From positions 1 through 45,155 of the forward strand of contig JAFREE010000184.1 of assembly GCA_019400425.1 (NCBI GenBank): a stretch of DNA of 45,155 nt. The letters are read 5' to 3'. Below, piece by piece: positions 10,601 through 22,889 of this stretch (within the stretch, counting starts at the first letter, position 1; every line of letters starts with the position of its first letter). A program made the position numbers and the translations under genes. Below the pieces are notes generated by a model. The model was given only the letters and a program-made list of their open reading frames with translations, made no database searches and was not told the DNA's origin. Origin of the DNA: Hymenochaete sp. R1. Lineage: Eukaryota; Basidiomycota; Agaricomycetes; Hymenochaetales; Hymenochaetaceae.

Positions 10601-13600
10601 ATACGTCCACGTCCACGGACACGCGTCCCCCTCATGGCGCGCTATACCTTTTCACCCCCTTCTCATCCGCGTCTATCCCATCTCCGGGGTGAACGCAACG
10701 CAATGGCGCTTTGATTCGTCATTCGCGTTCGTACTCGCGTTCGTGTTCGTACTCGCACTGGCGCCTCTTTTCGGACGATCTCGGAATGACGTCGGTCCCT
10801 CGACTCGCCCCTCGCCCCTTGCCACTTACCCGCCGGCGCGTCTCACCTTCCCCACACCTTTCCCCGCACGCACGCGTATACGACGTTCCGGCGCTACTTT
10901 CTTCCCGGCCTCGGTTTCGGTTCCTCCGAACGCCGCTTACTACTACTTTATCGTGTGCTCGCTTGCTGCTGGATGATGTCGCTCGATGCCGATTGCGTAC
11001 TCTACCCCGCCACTCGCAACTATCTCCTCGCCGTGCTGGTGACCGACTGGCTCTTCCGTCGCCTTCGGTCCTCCAACTTCGGATTTACCGTTTTTGGGTA
11101 CGGGTTCCTGGTGTGTGGTACGTGGTATGGTATGTATGCTTACTTGTGTGCGTGTACGCACCCCCTCTCGCTGCCTCGGGAACTCGTCTTCGCCTGTTGT
11201 ACATCCATATCCAACATCTCCGCCTCCTCTGTCTGCTGCTTTTTCTTGTTTTTGTTTTCGTGACTCTGCTGTCTCCGGTCAAACTTCGTTCCACTGGACT
11301 GTCATGTGCTGCGTTGCATTGCATCGCATACGCATGGTCTACCTTGCCTACACCGGGTCCGGCGCCCTCACTTCCCCTCGCCCCCTCGCCCCCTCACCCC
11401 CTCGCCCCTGTCGTCCGTGCCCATCCATCCATCGACGACCCCTCAACCTCACCTCACCTCACCTCACCTCCGCCCCTCTCTCTTTTCTCTCGATCTGTCC
11501 CCCCGCCCCGGCGCCGTCCAACTCCGGCCCCCTTGCCCTTACCCCTTCCTTTCCTGACCGGTACTTTCTCCCCGCCTTTGATTTTTTCCCTTCTTTTTGG
11601 TCTTGGCCTGGATGGGCGGGATTACTCTTATGGGGGTATTTACTCATTTCTCGGATTGGTTCGGTACGTGCGGCATGTGCGGCATGTGTGGTATGTGTGG
11701 TATGGGGGTGGGGGGTGTTTCTTATATATTTCTGGTGGTGTCGGCGTTCTTGGAACGGGCTTTTTTGGTACGGTGATTTGGTGGGTTTGGAATCATGGTG
11801 AACGATGCTACTAACCCTGTCGACGTGGACGACAATATTGATGTCGGCTCTGACTTTAACTTTGACTTTGACTTTGACTACGTGGACGTCTCGGTGCGGA
11901 CGTGTGGATGTCTTTGTTCGTGCTCGACCGCGATCGCGACCGCGCCGTCTCGCTCACATCCGACCTCCTCACCTCCACTGGTCCGCTCACAACCCACCGA
12001 CACCGACACCGCCGACGATCCGGACGTGATCCCCGTTTCGGAAAACAGTAAGCGCGAATATCTGCTCGCGCAGATCCGCCAGAAGGACGCTATCATCGAG
12101 TCGCTGCTCAAGCAGGTGAGATACCTTTCGTCCCTTCTTGCGTTCGAGCACCCCGTCCCCGCCGCTTCCGTTGCTTCCGTTGCGTTCACTCCTACTCCTA
12201 CGCCGTGTGGCTCGTATACGATTTCCACTTCTGCGCGTTTGCCTTCGTTCTGAGTTCTGAGTTCTGAGTCGGGCCGTCTTCCCTGTCGATTGTTGTACCC
12301 TACTTGGAACTTCCGACCCGTTTGTTTAACCGTTCGTGATATTTACCCCCTTGCAAACAAATCGAATCGATTGCGAAGTGTCGGGTGGCTTTGAGCTGAT
12401 CCGATCCGATGACGTTCTGCGTTTATCTTATCTTTTCTCATGGCCCTCCCCCCCCCCCCCCCCCTTCTTATTCATCTTTCGTCATCGCTTCCTGTCCCGT
12501 CCTTACCTTGCTACCCGTCAAATTAACACACGCTCACTCTTTCGGTCTTTTTTTTTCTGTCTCACATACACACACACATACACTCACTCACTCTGTCGGG
12601 GCTCGGGTGGTCATTCCGTGTTGTGCACGTTACTGACTCCAGCGTCTTTCCGCTCTTTACACGCTCTTCCCGCATCTCAACGCGCACGCACACGACCAAA
12701 ATCAACAACAACAACTACCACCGACATCAAACGCGATCGCGAACTCGAACTTGAACCTGACGGGACCAACGACGGGCCACCAGCTGCACAACCCATACAC
12801 GGCGACGCCGCTCAGCATCGCCGCGTACCGGATGGCGTCGTCGCCCTCGGACACGCACGGCTCGCGGAACGTGATTCAGTGGCTTGAGCGGCTCCAGCAG
12901 AGCGCGAATAACGCTGCTGGGGCGGGGATGGGGGCGAAGGCGGCGAAGGAGCTTGGGAGGTATGAGAAGAGGAGGGGGAGGGAGAGGGAGAGGGAGGGAC
13001 GTGCGGCTGCGGCTGTGGGGGAAAGAGATGGGGAGATGAGCGAGAGTGAGGAGGAGGGGATGGGAGTCGGCGTGAGCGTTGATGCTGGGGAACGTGATGT
13101 AGACGCGAGTCGAACGGTGACGGGGACGGACCCAGCTTTGTTAGCTCCTCCCCCCGCGTCTGCGTCTGCGTCCGTGCCTGGCTCGGCGTCGTCGAACGTG
13201 GGTGGGGTGAAGCTCGAGCCGGACACGAGTGCTGTGTCGGAGACGTTGAGGCAGAGCGACTCGTTGCCTGATGACGCCGTCCCCATCGGGCTCCTCGCCA
13301 ATCTAAGTATCGCGAACCGGCGCGATCGCTCTCGTGCTCGGAGTAGCGTCAGTGGTGGGCATGGCGGTGGAGGCGGCGGCGGCGGTACCGTCGGGGTGGG
13401 TGGAGGTGGTGGTGGAAGTAGGAGCGGAGTCGAGAGCGAGGAGGACGGGGACGAGAATAATGTGGGCGTTGCGAACGAGATGTATTTCTTGAGTGGGCCT
13501 GCGAGCGATTTGGATCGGAGGAAGAAGTTGATTGAGAGGCATAGCCCCCCGGAGATCTTGGTGCATGGGTTGGTGAATGCGGAAGATGTGGAGAAGCTGT

Positions 13601-16074
13601 TTGAGATGTGCGTGTCTTTCTGTTTGGGTTGTTTGGATTGTTTGGGTTGGTGTGCTGACTTTGAGTTTCTCTCTGTGTAGATTCTATGCGAAGGTTAACG
13701 TGCGTCATCCCGCCTTTCGTTGTATCTGCGTATACTAAATTGATTTTTTTTTCACCCGGCGTTACAGCCCTTCCTCTCAATCCTAGACCCAGAGCTGCAC
13801 ACCCCAGCATCCACCTTCGCCCGCTGCCCCTTCCTCTTCACCGTCGTCTGCGCCATCTCATCCCGTTACTACCGCGAAAAAGCCGAGATCTACGCCATCG
13901 CCATGCATTTCGCGAAACACGCGGCCGCGACGGCGCTCATCGACGGTTGGAAGTCCGTCGAGCTCTGCCAGGCGTATATCCTCATGGCCGTGTACGCCGT
14001 GCCTGCCCGTCGATGGGAAGAGGACAGGTCGTGGTTGTATATTGGTCTGGCGATCCGGCTTGCGACGGATTTGAATCTGCATCAGATGAGTGGTGGGAGT
14101 GCTGGTGGGGGTGGGAGTGGGACGTCGATGAGCGAGACGAGGGAGAGGGAGATTTTGAATCGGACGAGGGTGTGGATGATTTGCTTTAACCTTGATCGGT
14201 CGACGGCGACGCAGTTTGGGAAACCCTCGACGATCAAGGAAGATTAGTGAGTTTCTTTCTTTCACCCCGCACCCCCACCCTTCGGAGTATTCTATTAGCA
14301 GGGAGGGACGCACTAAACTGACGCGCCAGCACACAACTCAGCATCATCAGGAACTCAAAGGAGTGGTACAAGCGTTCGCGCGTGAACCACCCATACGACA
14401 TCCACCTGTGCGCGTACTCGACGCTCCTGCGCATCGTCGCCGAGTTCCACGAACGCATCTTCTCGGACAAGACGACGCCGAGTGGGCTGAACGAGCGGTT
14501 GGACTTTAGGGATATTATTCTGGAGTATGACGCGAAGCTGGAGGAGTACTATAAGGAGTGGGATACGAGGTTTAAGGAGGACTCGGATTCGGAAGGTGCG
14601 TTTTTTTGGGAGGGGGGGGGGGGGGGCGAAGAGATGTAACGACGCTGAATTGGGATGTGGTTCGTTGTTTAGATCAAGCGTGCAAGTTCCGCTGTTCGCT
14701 ATTGCCTTTGTGAGTTGTTTTTTTTTCTGCGATTGAGGCTGTTTCTTATTTATTTCGTGCAGCCTTACGAACTACTCTCGGCTTGTCATGTTCTCGTTTG
14801 GGTTCCAGCAGGCGTACCGTCGTGGGTTCCAAGCGTGCGATGAGTTGTTCTTCAATAAGGTTTGTCTTGTGTTAAGATGCTTCTCTTCGCGGTCAAGAAG
14901 CTGACTGAAGATATGACATGGCGTTCAAGTGTCTGGACTCGGCGTCGAACGTCATAAAAAGTGTGATTGATTCATTGGCACCGAGTGGATACTTCCGCTA
15001 CGCCCCCGACGGCCATTTTGTCTTTGCTTCCTTCGCATCGGCGTTCTTGCTCAAGGTGAGCTCATCCAAAACGAAATTTTCCCGTTCATCGTTGATATAG
15101 CCTCTCAAGATCCTCCGCCCCGAGTTCGCGAACCTCATCACGCCCGAACAGACGAACCAGATATACGCCCTCATCGGCAAGCTCATCCAAGTCCTCGCCT
15201 CCAACGAAGTCTCCATCGACAACCGACACACCCCTAAGCTCTACGCGCGCTTCCTCGCCGGGCTCCTCGCCAAACACCAGCCGGGTGGGTCCTCCATTGG
15301 GAGACTCCATCCCAGTCGACCACCCGCTGAGGGCCAGGTACCCGATGCAGATGGGAATGGGGGAGGGGGCGCTCATGGGTCGATGGGCGGGGCCGGTGCT
15401 GGTGCGGGGGCGTTCCAGATTAGCACGGGTTTCCAGGCTGGTGCGATGGGCCATGGGGGCGATATGTCGACGCAGCGGATGGCGTTTGGCGGTGGCGTGC
15501 CGGAACTTATGCAGCATCAAGGCGTGCATGGAAATGCCAATAGTAACGGCAACAACGGCGGTCCACACGCGACCACCAGCCCGCTCTCTCTGAGCAGCAC
15601 ACCGATGGACACGCCGATCTACGAGGCGGAGGCGACGTACGCGATCGGGACGGGTCCCCTGGAGCTGAGCAACTCGGAGGGGGTCCAGTTCGCTGCTGGC
15701 GGTGGTGGGATGGGGATGATGGATGCGAGCGGGATGGGGCTTGGGATCGGCGCGTTTGGGGGGTACGGGGCGATGCAGGATGAGGAGATGTTGGCGACGA
15801 TGCATGCGATTAAGAATCCGGCGTTTTGGGAGGATATGATGATGCCTGGGTGAGTTTGGAAGGTCGTTTTTTTCTTTTCTTTTCCTTCTTTCTTTCTCTG
15901 TTATTCTTCTTTTGTTGAAGTCGAAGTCGCTGACGAGTGGTTTGGTGCGATAGGTTCATGTGGCCTGACACCGCACATGCTCCCCCGCCCGAGGACGCAC
16001 ATCATCGGGGTCGGAACGGGATGTTGGGTATGAGCAACGGGCTACTCCCTCAGCAGATGCCGTTGCACAGCTAG
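7647..16074 (+). CDS. Zn2Cys6 transcription factor with fungal-specific transcription factor domain, about 1562 aa
   Basis: Proposed exons: 7647-9421, 9699-9732, 9848-9954, 12049-12115, 12784-13607, 13681-13699, 13768-14246, 14342-14595, 14673-14709, 14763-14859, 14930-15055, 15101-15849, 15954-16074. Residues 1-590 are low complexity: Gln runs, His/Ser/Gly stretches, a Lys/Arg-rich stretch and an acidic Asp run. The zinc cluster follows at about 596-627 as C-X2-C-X6-C-X10-C-X2-C-X6-C and is spread over exons 2 and 3. Next come a dimerisation-type helix (KREYLLAQIRQKDAIIESLL, about 640-660), an acidic and Gly-rich linker, and the fungal-specific transcription factor domain (about 930-1270, including RSWLYIGLAIRLATDLNLH). 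The tail is Gly/Met-rich. It should bind DNA in the nucleus; targets are unknown. The architecture fits basidiomycete developmental regulators such as Lentinula PRIB, but I cannot assign orthology. Some acceptors are ambiguous by whole codons (9693 or 9699; 14330 or 14342; 15101 or 15110). The start is the first ATG of the long frame. Confidence 0.85.
9955..12048 (+). other. Exceptionally long intron (2094 bases) in the transcription factor gene
   Basis: The donor GTCAGT at 9955 follows the ARKPRSAP-like basic segment, and the acceptor ACAG at 12045-12048 restores the frame to give SAPNKREYLLAQ. Most introns in the window are 50-70 bases. The inside is pyrimidine-rich and holds short repeats: CCCTCGCC units near 11370-11405, CACCT units near 11447-11470 and GGCATGTG units near 11670-11705. 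Frames inside are open only because of composition. I see no nested gene. Confidence 0.7.
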
Positions 16075-18903
16075 AAGGTAGAAGCTAGAGAAAATGAGTG
16101 TGTGTGTTCTCTTTCCCTTCTCAATTTGATTGTAGAGTAGAATCTGTACTCCCGCGACGAGTTTTCCGTCCGTCCGTCTGTATTCGCCGCTGCTTATGGC
16201 TCTTTTCGTCTTACTTTGTGCTCCCGTCACTGTCACCGTTGCCTTTTTCTCTTCTGACTTTTGAATTCGGGAATTTTCCTACATGTCTGTGTGTGTTGTT
16301 GTTCTGATGGATCCCTACTCCTACCTCTTAAAATACACTTGATTTTATCTTACAGCTTTTCTTACTTTTCTTTTGTTGACTGCGCTCGTACTTTTCGTCC
16401 ATTCGTCCTCTCTTCAACCATGGTCTGCTCTCCGAGGCCTTGTACTTGTATGTTGGTATCCGGTTACTGGTATCTTAGAACTGACTGTGTAGCGTGTAAC
16501 GTGTACGCGTGGATCCGGTAATTCTTTGTATGGAAGCGGGATGGAATCGATCCCAACGCGATAATATTTGTAAAGTATTAATGTGTGTGTGTCTATTTAT
16601 AATGCGCGATTTGTACGATCGTGTGCGTTATCGGTAAAGACTGGGTACACTTGTAGCTGAATAGTGAGTGAAGTCTGCGATAGCTAACTGTCCCAGAGCG
16701 GGGGATCGACGCCTTTTTCTTAGTATGTGCAGTGCGCGTGCGCGACGCTCAACGCTTTTTACGTCGTGGCACTAGCGCTGGATTTTCTTCTCGGTCTTCG
16801 TCTCTATCGTACCTCCCAACGCCGACGAAGCTCATCAATTCCTTCATTATGCGTACCTTCCTACTAACAAACCTTCGACAATTTTTTTCTTGAGCTGTGT
16901 ACGTCGCAAGAGTGGGCCGGAACACGCGCGCCTCTCTGGAAACCTAGACTAAAAACCTTAGGGATGAGGAACGAGGAACTAGTACGAGTCGACGATGGGT
17001 TGAAGTGGACGTTTGGAAAGTGTAAGGAGGGATGAAGTTTGCTTGTTGAGACTACATTACTGGGACTGGGAATCTTGGGTGCGCTGTTGCTGTTGCATCC
17101 CAGAGCTTACGACAAACACACACACACACACCCCTCGCTGAAGGAAACCAACCTCTGCGCCGAAATATGCGAAGCTTATGTGGCTTCTTTCGTTCCAGTG
17201 GAGAGGGTCAGTCGAAGTATCTTATCGCCATTATGACGGGGTCATTTTTTTCATGTATGAATCGCATGAACCAGTCAAAGGGAGCCGGTTTGAAATTTCG
17301 TTATCTGTTGCGAGTCTATGTCTACATCTACGCCGATAAGACCAGTTAGGATGATCTGAACGGAGTTCTTCCATCGGGTCTTCGAGAAATACGGAGGACG
17401 CAGGTACGCCGACAGCTCAATAACAAAGCAGAATCCCTCATTCCAATCGCTCGTCGTTGACTTCTCTTCATATTAGGTATCGCTGGGGTGGTGTTTCGAT
17501 AGATTCGGCTTTAGTATATTGAAGGAGACGGGTTTCGATGGTGGATGGTCAGGAGGGTGCATTCGGTCAGGGAAGGGGGCTCATGTGGGGAACACCAAAC
17601 TCAGAGAGACAGTGCGTGCCGTCGCGTTGCAAAAAGCTTTTGACTGTGCTAATTTTAGGCCTTCTTCTCAAAATACATCGATTACGATTGGACACGGACT
17701 CTCAGAACTGCTAGCGCGCGATCTATCGGTCTATCTAATCGATTTATACTCAATGGGAATGTGCGACCATGTCTGTTTTGGCTTTCCCCACCAGCCGGAC
17801 AAAGCTTACTCGTCTATCGGCGTTGCGCTTCACCCTGAAAGATTGTACCAAATGTGGCTCAAACGACCCAGGACTTGAATTGCAAAGAAAGGGATAGGGG
17901 GTCAGCTCCCGTGCCCGTCATCCGCTCCTGACGACCGATACGCCCGTTCGGAACGACGTCAAAGTGACTCGTAGGCCTTGACTTCCGACTTCTTTTTTGG
18001 CTGCGCAGGGGTTTCTGGTTGATTTGGTTGCGAAGTTGGAGGGTCGTGATGTACGTTCATAACATGTCATCTAGTAAGAAGCTCACATCGATACAGATGC
18101 TTGTGCGGCCCAGCAAAGACTTATAAATTCGTAAGGAGCTCCATATAAGGTCTGGGTTTTCGCTTCGCGGTCCTGTAGTTTTGTTTTCGTTAGACCATCG
18201 AGAGCTGAAACTCCGGCGAATTGAAGGGAACATTAGCTTCACGGGATCGATTCAAGGAAGACCGAGAGCTTGTGCGGATGCCTCCAAACATTTGTTCTGC
18301 TACAGCCCCCTTTTGGAAGCTGGTTTCATCGCGTAGGACGACGACGACGATACGCGCACTCGGCGGGACGCCGCGGGGCGTCTTCTCAGCCTTTTCTCGG
18401 GTTGTCCAACGGGACCAGATAGACGTCAGATTTGCTCCCGCTGTGTGCATCTAAAGTAGAACGCCCTATTAGACAACGACAACATATCTACCTGGGTTTA
18501 GTGGGTGTCTTCCTTCCCCGGAGAGGACCGTGCTTTGATCCTAAATTAGAAGACGCTCGAGAAAACACCAAAAGCCGCCGGCAGAGGTGTAGAGAAGTGT
18601 CGATCACTTCCCGTTTTAGGTCAATGACACCCTCAAAACGGAAAGCCCGTTGCTTTGTCCTTCTTGTCCACTCCGACCTTCTAGTCTCCAACTCGTCCCC
18701 GCCGCTCGGTGCTGCAATTCTTTCTGGCTCTGGCTCTGGAAAATGAGATCGGACATGTGGAGAACATACAGATGCGCTATACCCGCTCCGTGCGTTTGTT
18801 TGACTTTTCTTTCCCTATATCAACGGCGGTGCACTTTGGCTTCTCTTCCCTTTGAGTCCAAATCACCCGTCTCGCCTCCCTCGAACCTCTCTCGTACTCG
18901 ACC
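16075..18903. other. 2.8-kb gene-poor region
   Basis: The first few hundred bases are the likely 3' untranslated region of the transcription factor gene. A short CA run lies near 17112. The last 150 bases are the promoter and leader of the membrane protein gene at 18904. Short open frames (for example 17519-17878 plus, 18450-18190 minus) show no family motif and no consistent splicing. Confidence 0.5.
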
Positions 18904-20540
18904 ATGTCTATGACTGCTCCGAGCTTTGAACTCTTTCTTGGGCCGTTGCTCATTGGTGTCACCGTCAATGCAGCCGTCTTCGGAGTTTGCATCATGCAAG
19001 GCATCACATATTTGACGATGGGTTATGAAGATTCGTATCGACTCAAGTACGCTTTATTCCTCTCCTGTCATATCAGTCTGCGAGTTTCTGACTCTAATAT
19101 CTGTAGAGCACTGGTTGCTTGGGTATATTGCGTCGATGTCTTCCAGATTTATCAGAGCGTTGCGACGCTTTGGCACTATACTGTATCCAATTACAATAAC
19201 CCCGCCGCTCTCGCCATAGGACCTTGGCAGTATGCATCGTTGCCCATATTTGGATCCCTGTATGCACTTCGATGGTTTCTCTTCATATACAAGGAACTCA
19301 CTCAGTCGAATTCAGGGCCATTGTCCCAATCCAGCTCTTTATGGCCACTCGGATTATGCGTTTCGCTCAGTCCAAAATCCTATTTTTCGGCATTGTCATT
19401 TTGTCACTTCTACAAGCCACTCTGGCTTGTACCGCGGCATCTCTTGGAATGGTGAACCCAGCGGTCTCTAACCATGTTAACATCATTCCTATTGCTGGTA
19501 AGCTCATTCAAAAAGTACACGATGTGCGATCACTGATAGATGCTGTATTCATAGACGCTTGGTTGGCCGTATCAGTGTTATGCGACTCAACAATCACGTC
19601 AGTTATCCTACGCGTCATTACTGACATCGAACTCATGCATGTTGCGCTTTCAGCGGTCTTTTGATGTATTACTTGCTAAGGAGTCGAACGGGTTTCCAAA
19701 AGGTGCTTATCTTTGTCTTTTCCTCGTGTATCCTCCCTCATTGCCTCATTAGACGGACAGCATCATCATGCGTATCTGCCGGACCACAATTGAAGCTGCC
19801 GTGCCAGTTTCTATTCTTTGCGTGAGCTAGATTAGGCGTACTTCTTCCGAAAATTACCCATACTCACGAGTCTCATACCTTTGCCAGCTTTGCGACTTGA
19901 TTGCTCTTGTGGGTTTGGAACATTCCTTGAAGTTGGATTTATCTGACTATCCGATCACAGACAAGCAACCCGAGCAATAACCTGCATTATATGTTTGCCC
20001 TGCCGGTCGGCCGTTTGTACACAAACACCCTCATGGTGGTAAGTCGGCATCAAATTTTAGCTGTCAATCGACATTCTGACGAGTTGTAAATCAAGACTTT
20101 GAATGACCGAAGACACTTGCGCTCACAAATGGGACAGAGCGCCGTAAACGGTATTAGCCTAAATGTACGTCTTTTGTCCTTCTATTATCTATAAGACGTG
20201 TCCCAACCTAATGTGACTTTCGCAGGCCGTCGGCTCATCTTCGAAGCATCGCTCAACATGCCCTCGCTCGCCTGCTCCTGTCCATATTAATATCCAACAT
20301 GACGTTGACATCCACGAGGACTTCTCAAAATCGTCGACACTGCGAGGCTTAGATAGAGATAGTAACTCAGGATATTCGGAAAAGGGACTCGCAAGTCCAG
20401 TTACACCTGTTACTCCAAACTCGAGTGTGGGTGTCACTTTCTTCGACATGGGCGTCCGTGGAGATAAGGAGGAGAGGGACTTTGACTTGGAAGAAGGCAG
20501 GATAGATGGTGGAAAGACTCCAGAATTTAGGGGTTATTGA
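18904..20540 (+). CDS. DUF6534-type seven-helix integral membrane protein, 373 aa
   Basis: Ten exons join in frame: 18904-19046, 19107-19259, 19316-19497, 19555-19597, 19654-19702, 19753-19821, 19888-19908, 19961-20038, 20096-20164, 20226-20540. The introns are 50-68 bases. The protein starts FELFLGPLLIGVTVNAAVFG, the usual first helix of this basidiomycete family. It continues through hydrophobic helices including AWVYCVDVFQIYQ, ILFFGIVILSLLQATL and DAWLAVSVLCD. It also has the family-like LLMYYLLRSRTGFQKTDSII and the final ALPVGRLYTNTLM. The last exon encodes a polar cytoplasmic-type tail rich in Ser and acidic residues. These proteins are abundant in mushroom genomes and have no established function. 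Exon 7 is only 21 bases and its donor (GTGGGT at 19909) is the weakest choice in the model. Confidence 0.8.
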
Positions 20541-21412
20541 AATATTTGTGTCCGACCTTTTTTTCTCGACTCTCGCCCTGCCTTGTCCTATACCCTTTCG
20601 ATCTTCTCTCGGTCAAGTGCGTTGATTATTTCTTTAGTGGGGTGCTGATTATTTGACTTTGTAAATGTATCATGTTGGAAACACCTGTATCTTATGACTA
20701 TTGTATCCATCACTTCTTTGTCCTTTCGCTCATTCTTGCTTCCAAGACCACTTTGTTTTTCTGTCCCACATTCGTTACTTCTTACTAGTTTTAACGATGC
20801 ATTCAGTTTCCACTAGCTCATCTGCATTTCAGCGTCGTTGAGAACGTCTCGAACATCGGATCATTACATCAATTCAAATAGCAATTGGAGTAAATATGCG
20901 TATTTGAAGTCCCGTCAAGAAGAATGCAATACATTAACCTCGCATGGCAGCGAAAGGCGGTGAAGGAGCGCAAAGACTCTTGGAGGCATTTGGAAAGGAG
21001 AACTGCATCAGCAATTCCGATCGGGGCTGCCCATGAATGTGAGTCTCAAGACGAGTTTCCCGACGGCAACTTGCACAAATATCCACCCCCACCCCCCCTT
21101 TCTCGCCCCCCTCATCTTTGGCCTTACTATCCAACAGCGACCACTTGAGTATCCTCTGTGTCACTGCGTTTTTATATGGCTTGAAATGTATCCTTTGAAA
21201 CTTCTAAAATCTTTATTTATGTAGATTGGCAAACCGCTCTGTCACGGTGTCCCGTGTCCGTGAGTCCGTGGTCTATCGATCTTTGCCAGCTGGTTATTAA
21301 CCGCGTACAGTAGCTTTAAATGCCCCATTTCCTAGGATTAGTATATATTAAAACTGCCAACATCGCGAACCTTAGCTCCTGGCATATTAAACACGACTTT
21401 GAGATAATCTCC
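20541..21412. other. Convergent spacer, no gene seen
   Basis: The spacer lies between two convergently transcribed genes and probably contains both 3' untranslated regions. I see no other feature. Confidence 0.5.
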
Positions 21413-22585
21413 TTATCCAGTAATCCGAGACTCCCACTGTGGGTCAGGTTCCTGAATAGTAATCGCCCACTGTGGTGCAAGTTTCTGAAGGAGACTCGTC
21501 CACATCATTAATTCTTCCCGAGCTTTCTGCAATTTTTCATTAGAAGAAGACACAACCATCGCACCAGTTTGCAGATGGGTATGAATGTCTGTGCCTTTCT
21601 TATTGTCAGATTCGCACAATTGGTCTGCAAAATTACGGAGTTCCCAGACTTGTACGGCCAAGTAATGGTTAACAACGTGATCAGCAACCAGTGCGTAGTT
21701 GAAAATGTGCCTCTGCGCCATGCCAGTCTCCATATAATTCTTCCATGCCTTGATCATGTTGATTTGATGCTCCACCCGCATGCGCACCGGCATCATCGTC
21801 AAACCTTTGGGCAACTTGGTGAATTCGAATTCTTTGAGGCGCTTCAGCGCTCCCTTAAAGCTCTCATAACCACCTTGCTTCTCCCACCTAGAACGGAAGT
21901 CAAGAACATTCACTTTCTGCAAGAGGCAGTCGGCATCGTTACGCCTGTCCAGCTCCGTCAAGAGTGCCTGGAGCTTGCCATTCCACAGCGAAGGATATGC
22001 ATCATTGTCGATCGTCAATGGAAGAACTGCAGCATAGGCGTAGAGCTCTGCTAAGAGCAGACCGATTCTATTAACCTGTTTTGCCAGGTAGCCATAGATT
22101 TTGACCCTTTTTGACGACTTTTCTCTCGTGTAGAAGTCTTGTAAGGTTGGGTAGCATCCAAGGATTTTAGTCGCTCCAGGAACATCCTTCATATTGAACT
22201 CATCGGAGAATAGTGGAGTAAGGACGATAAGCACATTGTACGTTACCTGCAAATTAGAAATTCCCGCAGTAAGTTGAACCTTGTGCTTCTCGGCTGTGCA
22301 CAATACCTCAGGACCTGATCCGGCAGGGGAAGAGAAGTAGTTGCAAGCTGCATCCAGGACTTCTGCGTCCCATTGGATTGGTCCCGGAGATTGGAACCTG
22401 CTCATTCCAAGCTCATGTAGATGCCTTTCGTCATCTGCCGACAACCCCAATGGCTGTCGGCAAGGGATAGCAGGAAGTAAATCAGGTGATTTGGGATCGC
22501 CGAGTGAAAAGCAGGAGAAGATGGAGCCCCTCTCTGACCTTTTCTGGCTTGAATTTCCTCTTCTCGCGGACGAATTACTGGGCAT
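21413..22585 (-). CDS. Unrecognised helical protein, 390 aa
   Basis: A single open exon on the minus strand. The frame also has an ATG at 22744, but a TATAAA at 22768-22763 lies only about 20 bases before it, so transcription should start after it. I therefore use the next ATG at 22585 (MPSNSSARRG). The protein has a basic, Ser-rich first 25 residues, then a soluble, mostly helical body with Trp-containing segments such as IKAWKNYMETG and RSRWEKQGG. There is no signal peptide, membrane helix or catalytic motif that I recognise. It may be a lineage-specific basidiomycete protein. The long frame with ordinary amino-acid composition supports real coding. Confidence 0.65.
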   Translation of the reverse strand: MPSNSSARRGNSSQKRSERGSIFSCFSLGDPKSPDLLPAIPCRQPLGLSADDERHLHELGMSRFQSPGPIQWDAEVLDAACNYFSSPAGSGPEVLCTAEKHKVQLTAGISNLQVTYNVLIVLTPLFSDEFNMKDVPGATKILGCYPTLQDFYTREKSSKRVKIYGYLAKQVNRIGLLLAELYAYAAVLPLTIDNDAYPSLWNGKLQALLTELDRRNDADCLLQKVNVLDFRSRWEKQGGYESFKGALKRLKEFEFTKLPKGLTMMPVRMRVEHQINMIKAWKNYMETGMAQRHIFNYALVADHVVNHYLAVQVWELRNFADQLCESDNKKGTDIHTHLQTGAMVVSSSNEKLQKAREELMMWTSLLQKLAPQWAITIQEPDPQWESRITG

Positions 22586-22762
22586 TGCAGGGAGTATCAA
22601 TCCGTCAGAGAAAACGAATGTGCTGGTATAAATGTGAGACGAATCTTGGGAAAGATGTGAGCGTCCTTGCCTTCTGAGCGCCGGGGTGAACCTGAGAAGG
22701 GGACGAGGTGAGCAAGTGGTTAAAGCGAGAATAGACACTGGCATGGCTTATTTGCTAATACA

Positions 22763-22768
22763 TTTATA
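22763..22768 (-). promoter_or_regulatory. TATA box for the 390-aa protein gene
   Basis: Minus-strand TATAAA inside GGGTATAAATG, about 180 bases before the chosen start codon at 22585. Confidence 0.5.
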
Positions 22769-22820
22769 CCCGCCCGCACTCAACCTTTGCACTAGCACAA
22801 TATGCTCTCATTTTTTTTGC

Positions 22821-22889
22821 TTGAAGAGCAAAGAACGAAGTCTTACATGTTTTCCCCCATTTGGATTGAAGAGCAAAGAACAAAGTCTT
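22821..22889. repeat. Pair of 24-base direct repeats upstream of the 390-aa gene
   Basis: TTGAAGAGCAAAGAAC followed by (G/A)AAGTCTT occurs at 22821-22844 and 22866-22889, with one mismatch and a 45-base period. Both copies lie 50-120 bases upstream of the TATA box at 22768, where activator sites would be expected. Confidence 0.7.

Noticed and set aside
10711..11814. Long plus-strand open frame (367 codons) inside the 2.1-kb intron
   Set aside because: The translation is Pro/Ser/Arg low complexity from pyrimidine-rich DNA, alternative frames are similarly open, and it has no motif or splice support.
7647..16074. Assigning the symbol priB to the transcription factor
   Set aside because: The domain order fits, but orthology cannot be established without an alignment.
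22586..22744. In-frame upstream ATG adding 53 residues to the 390-aa protein
   Set aside because: It is only about 20 bases from a TATAAA, so it is probably not transcribed; the added residues look like leader sequence.
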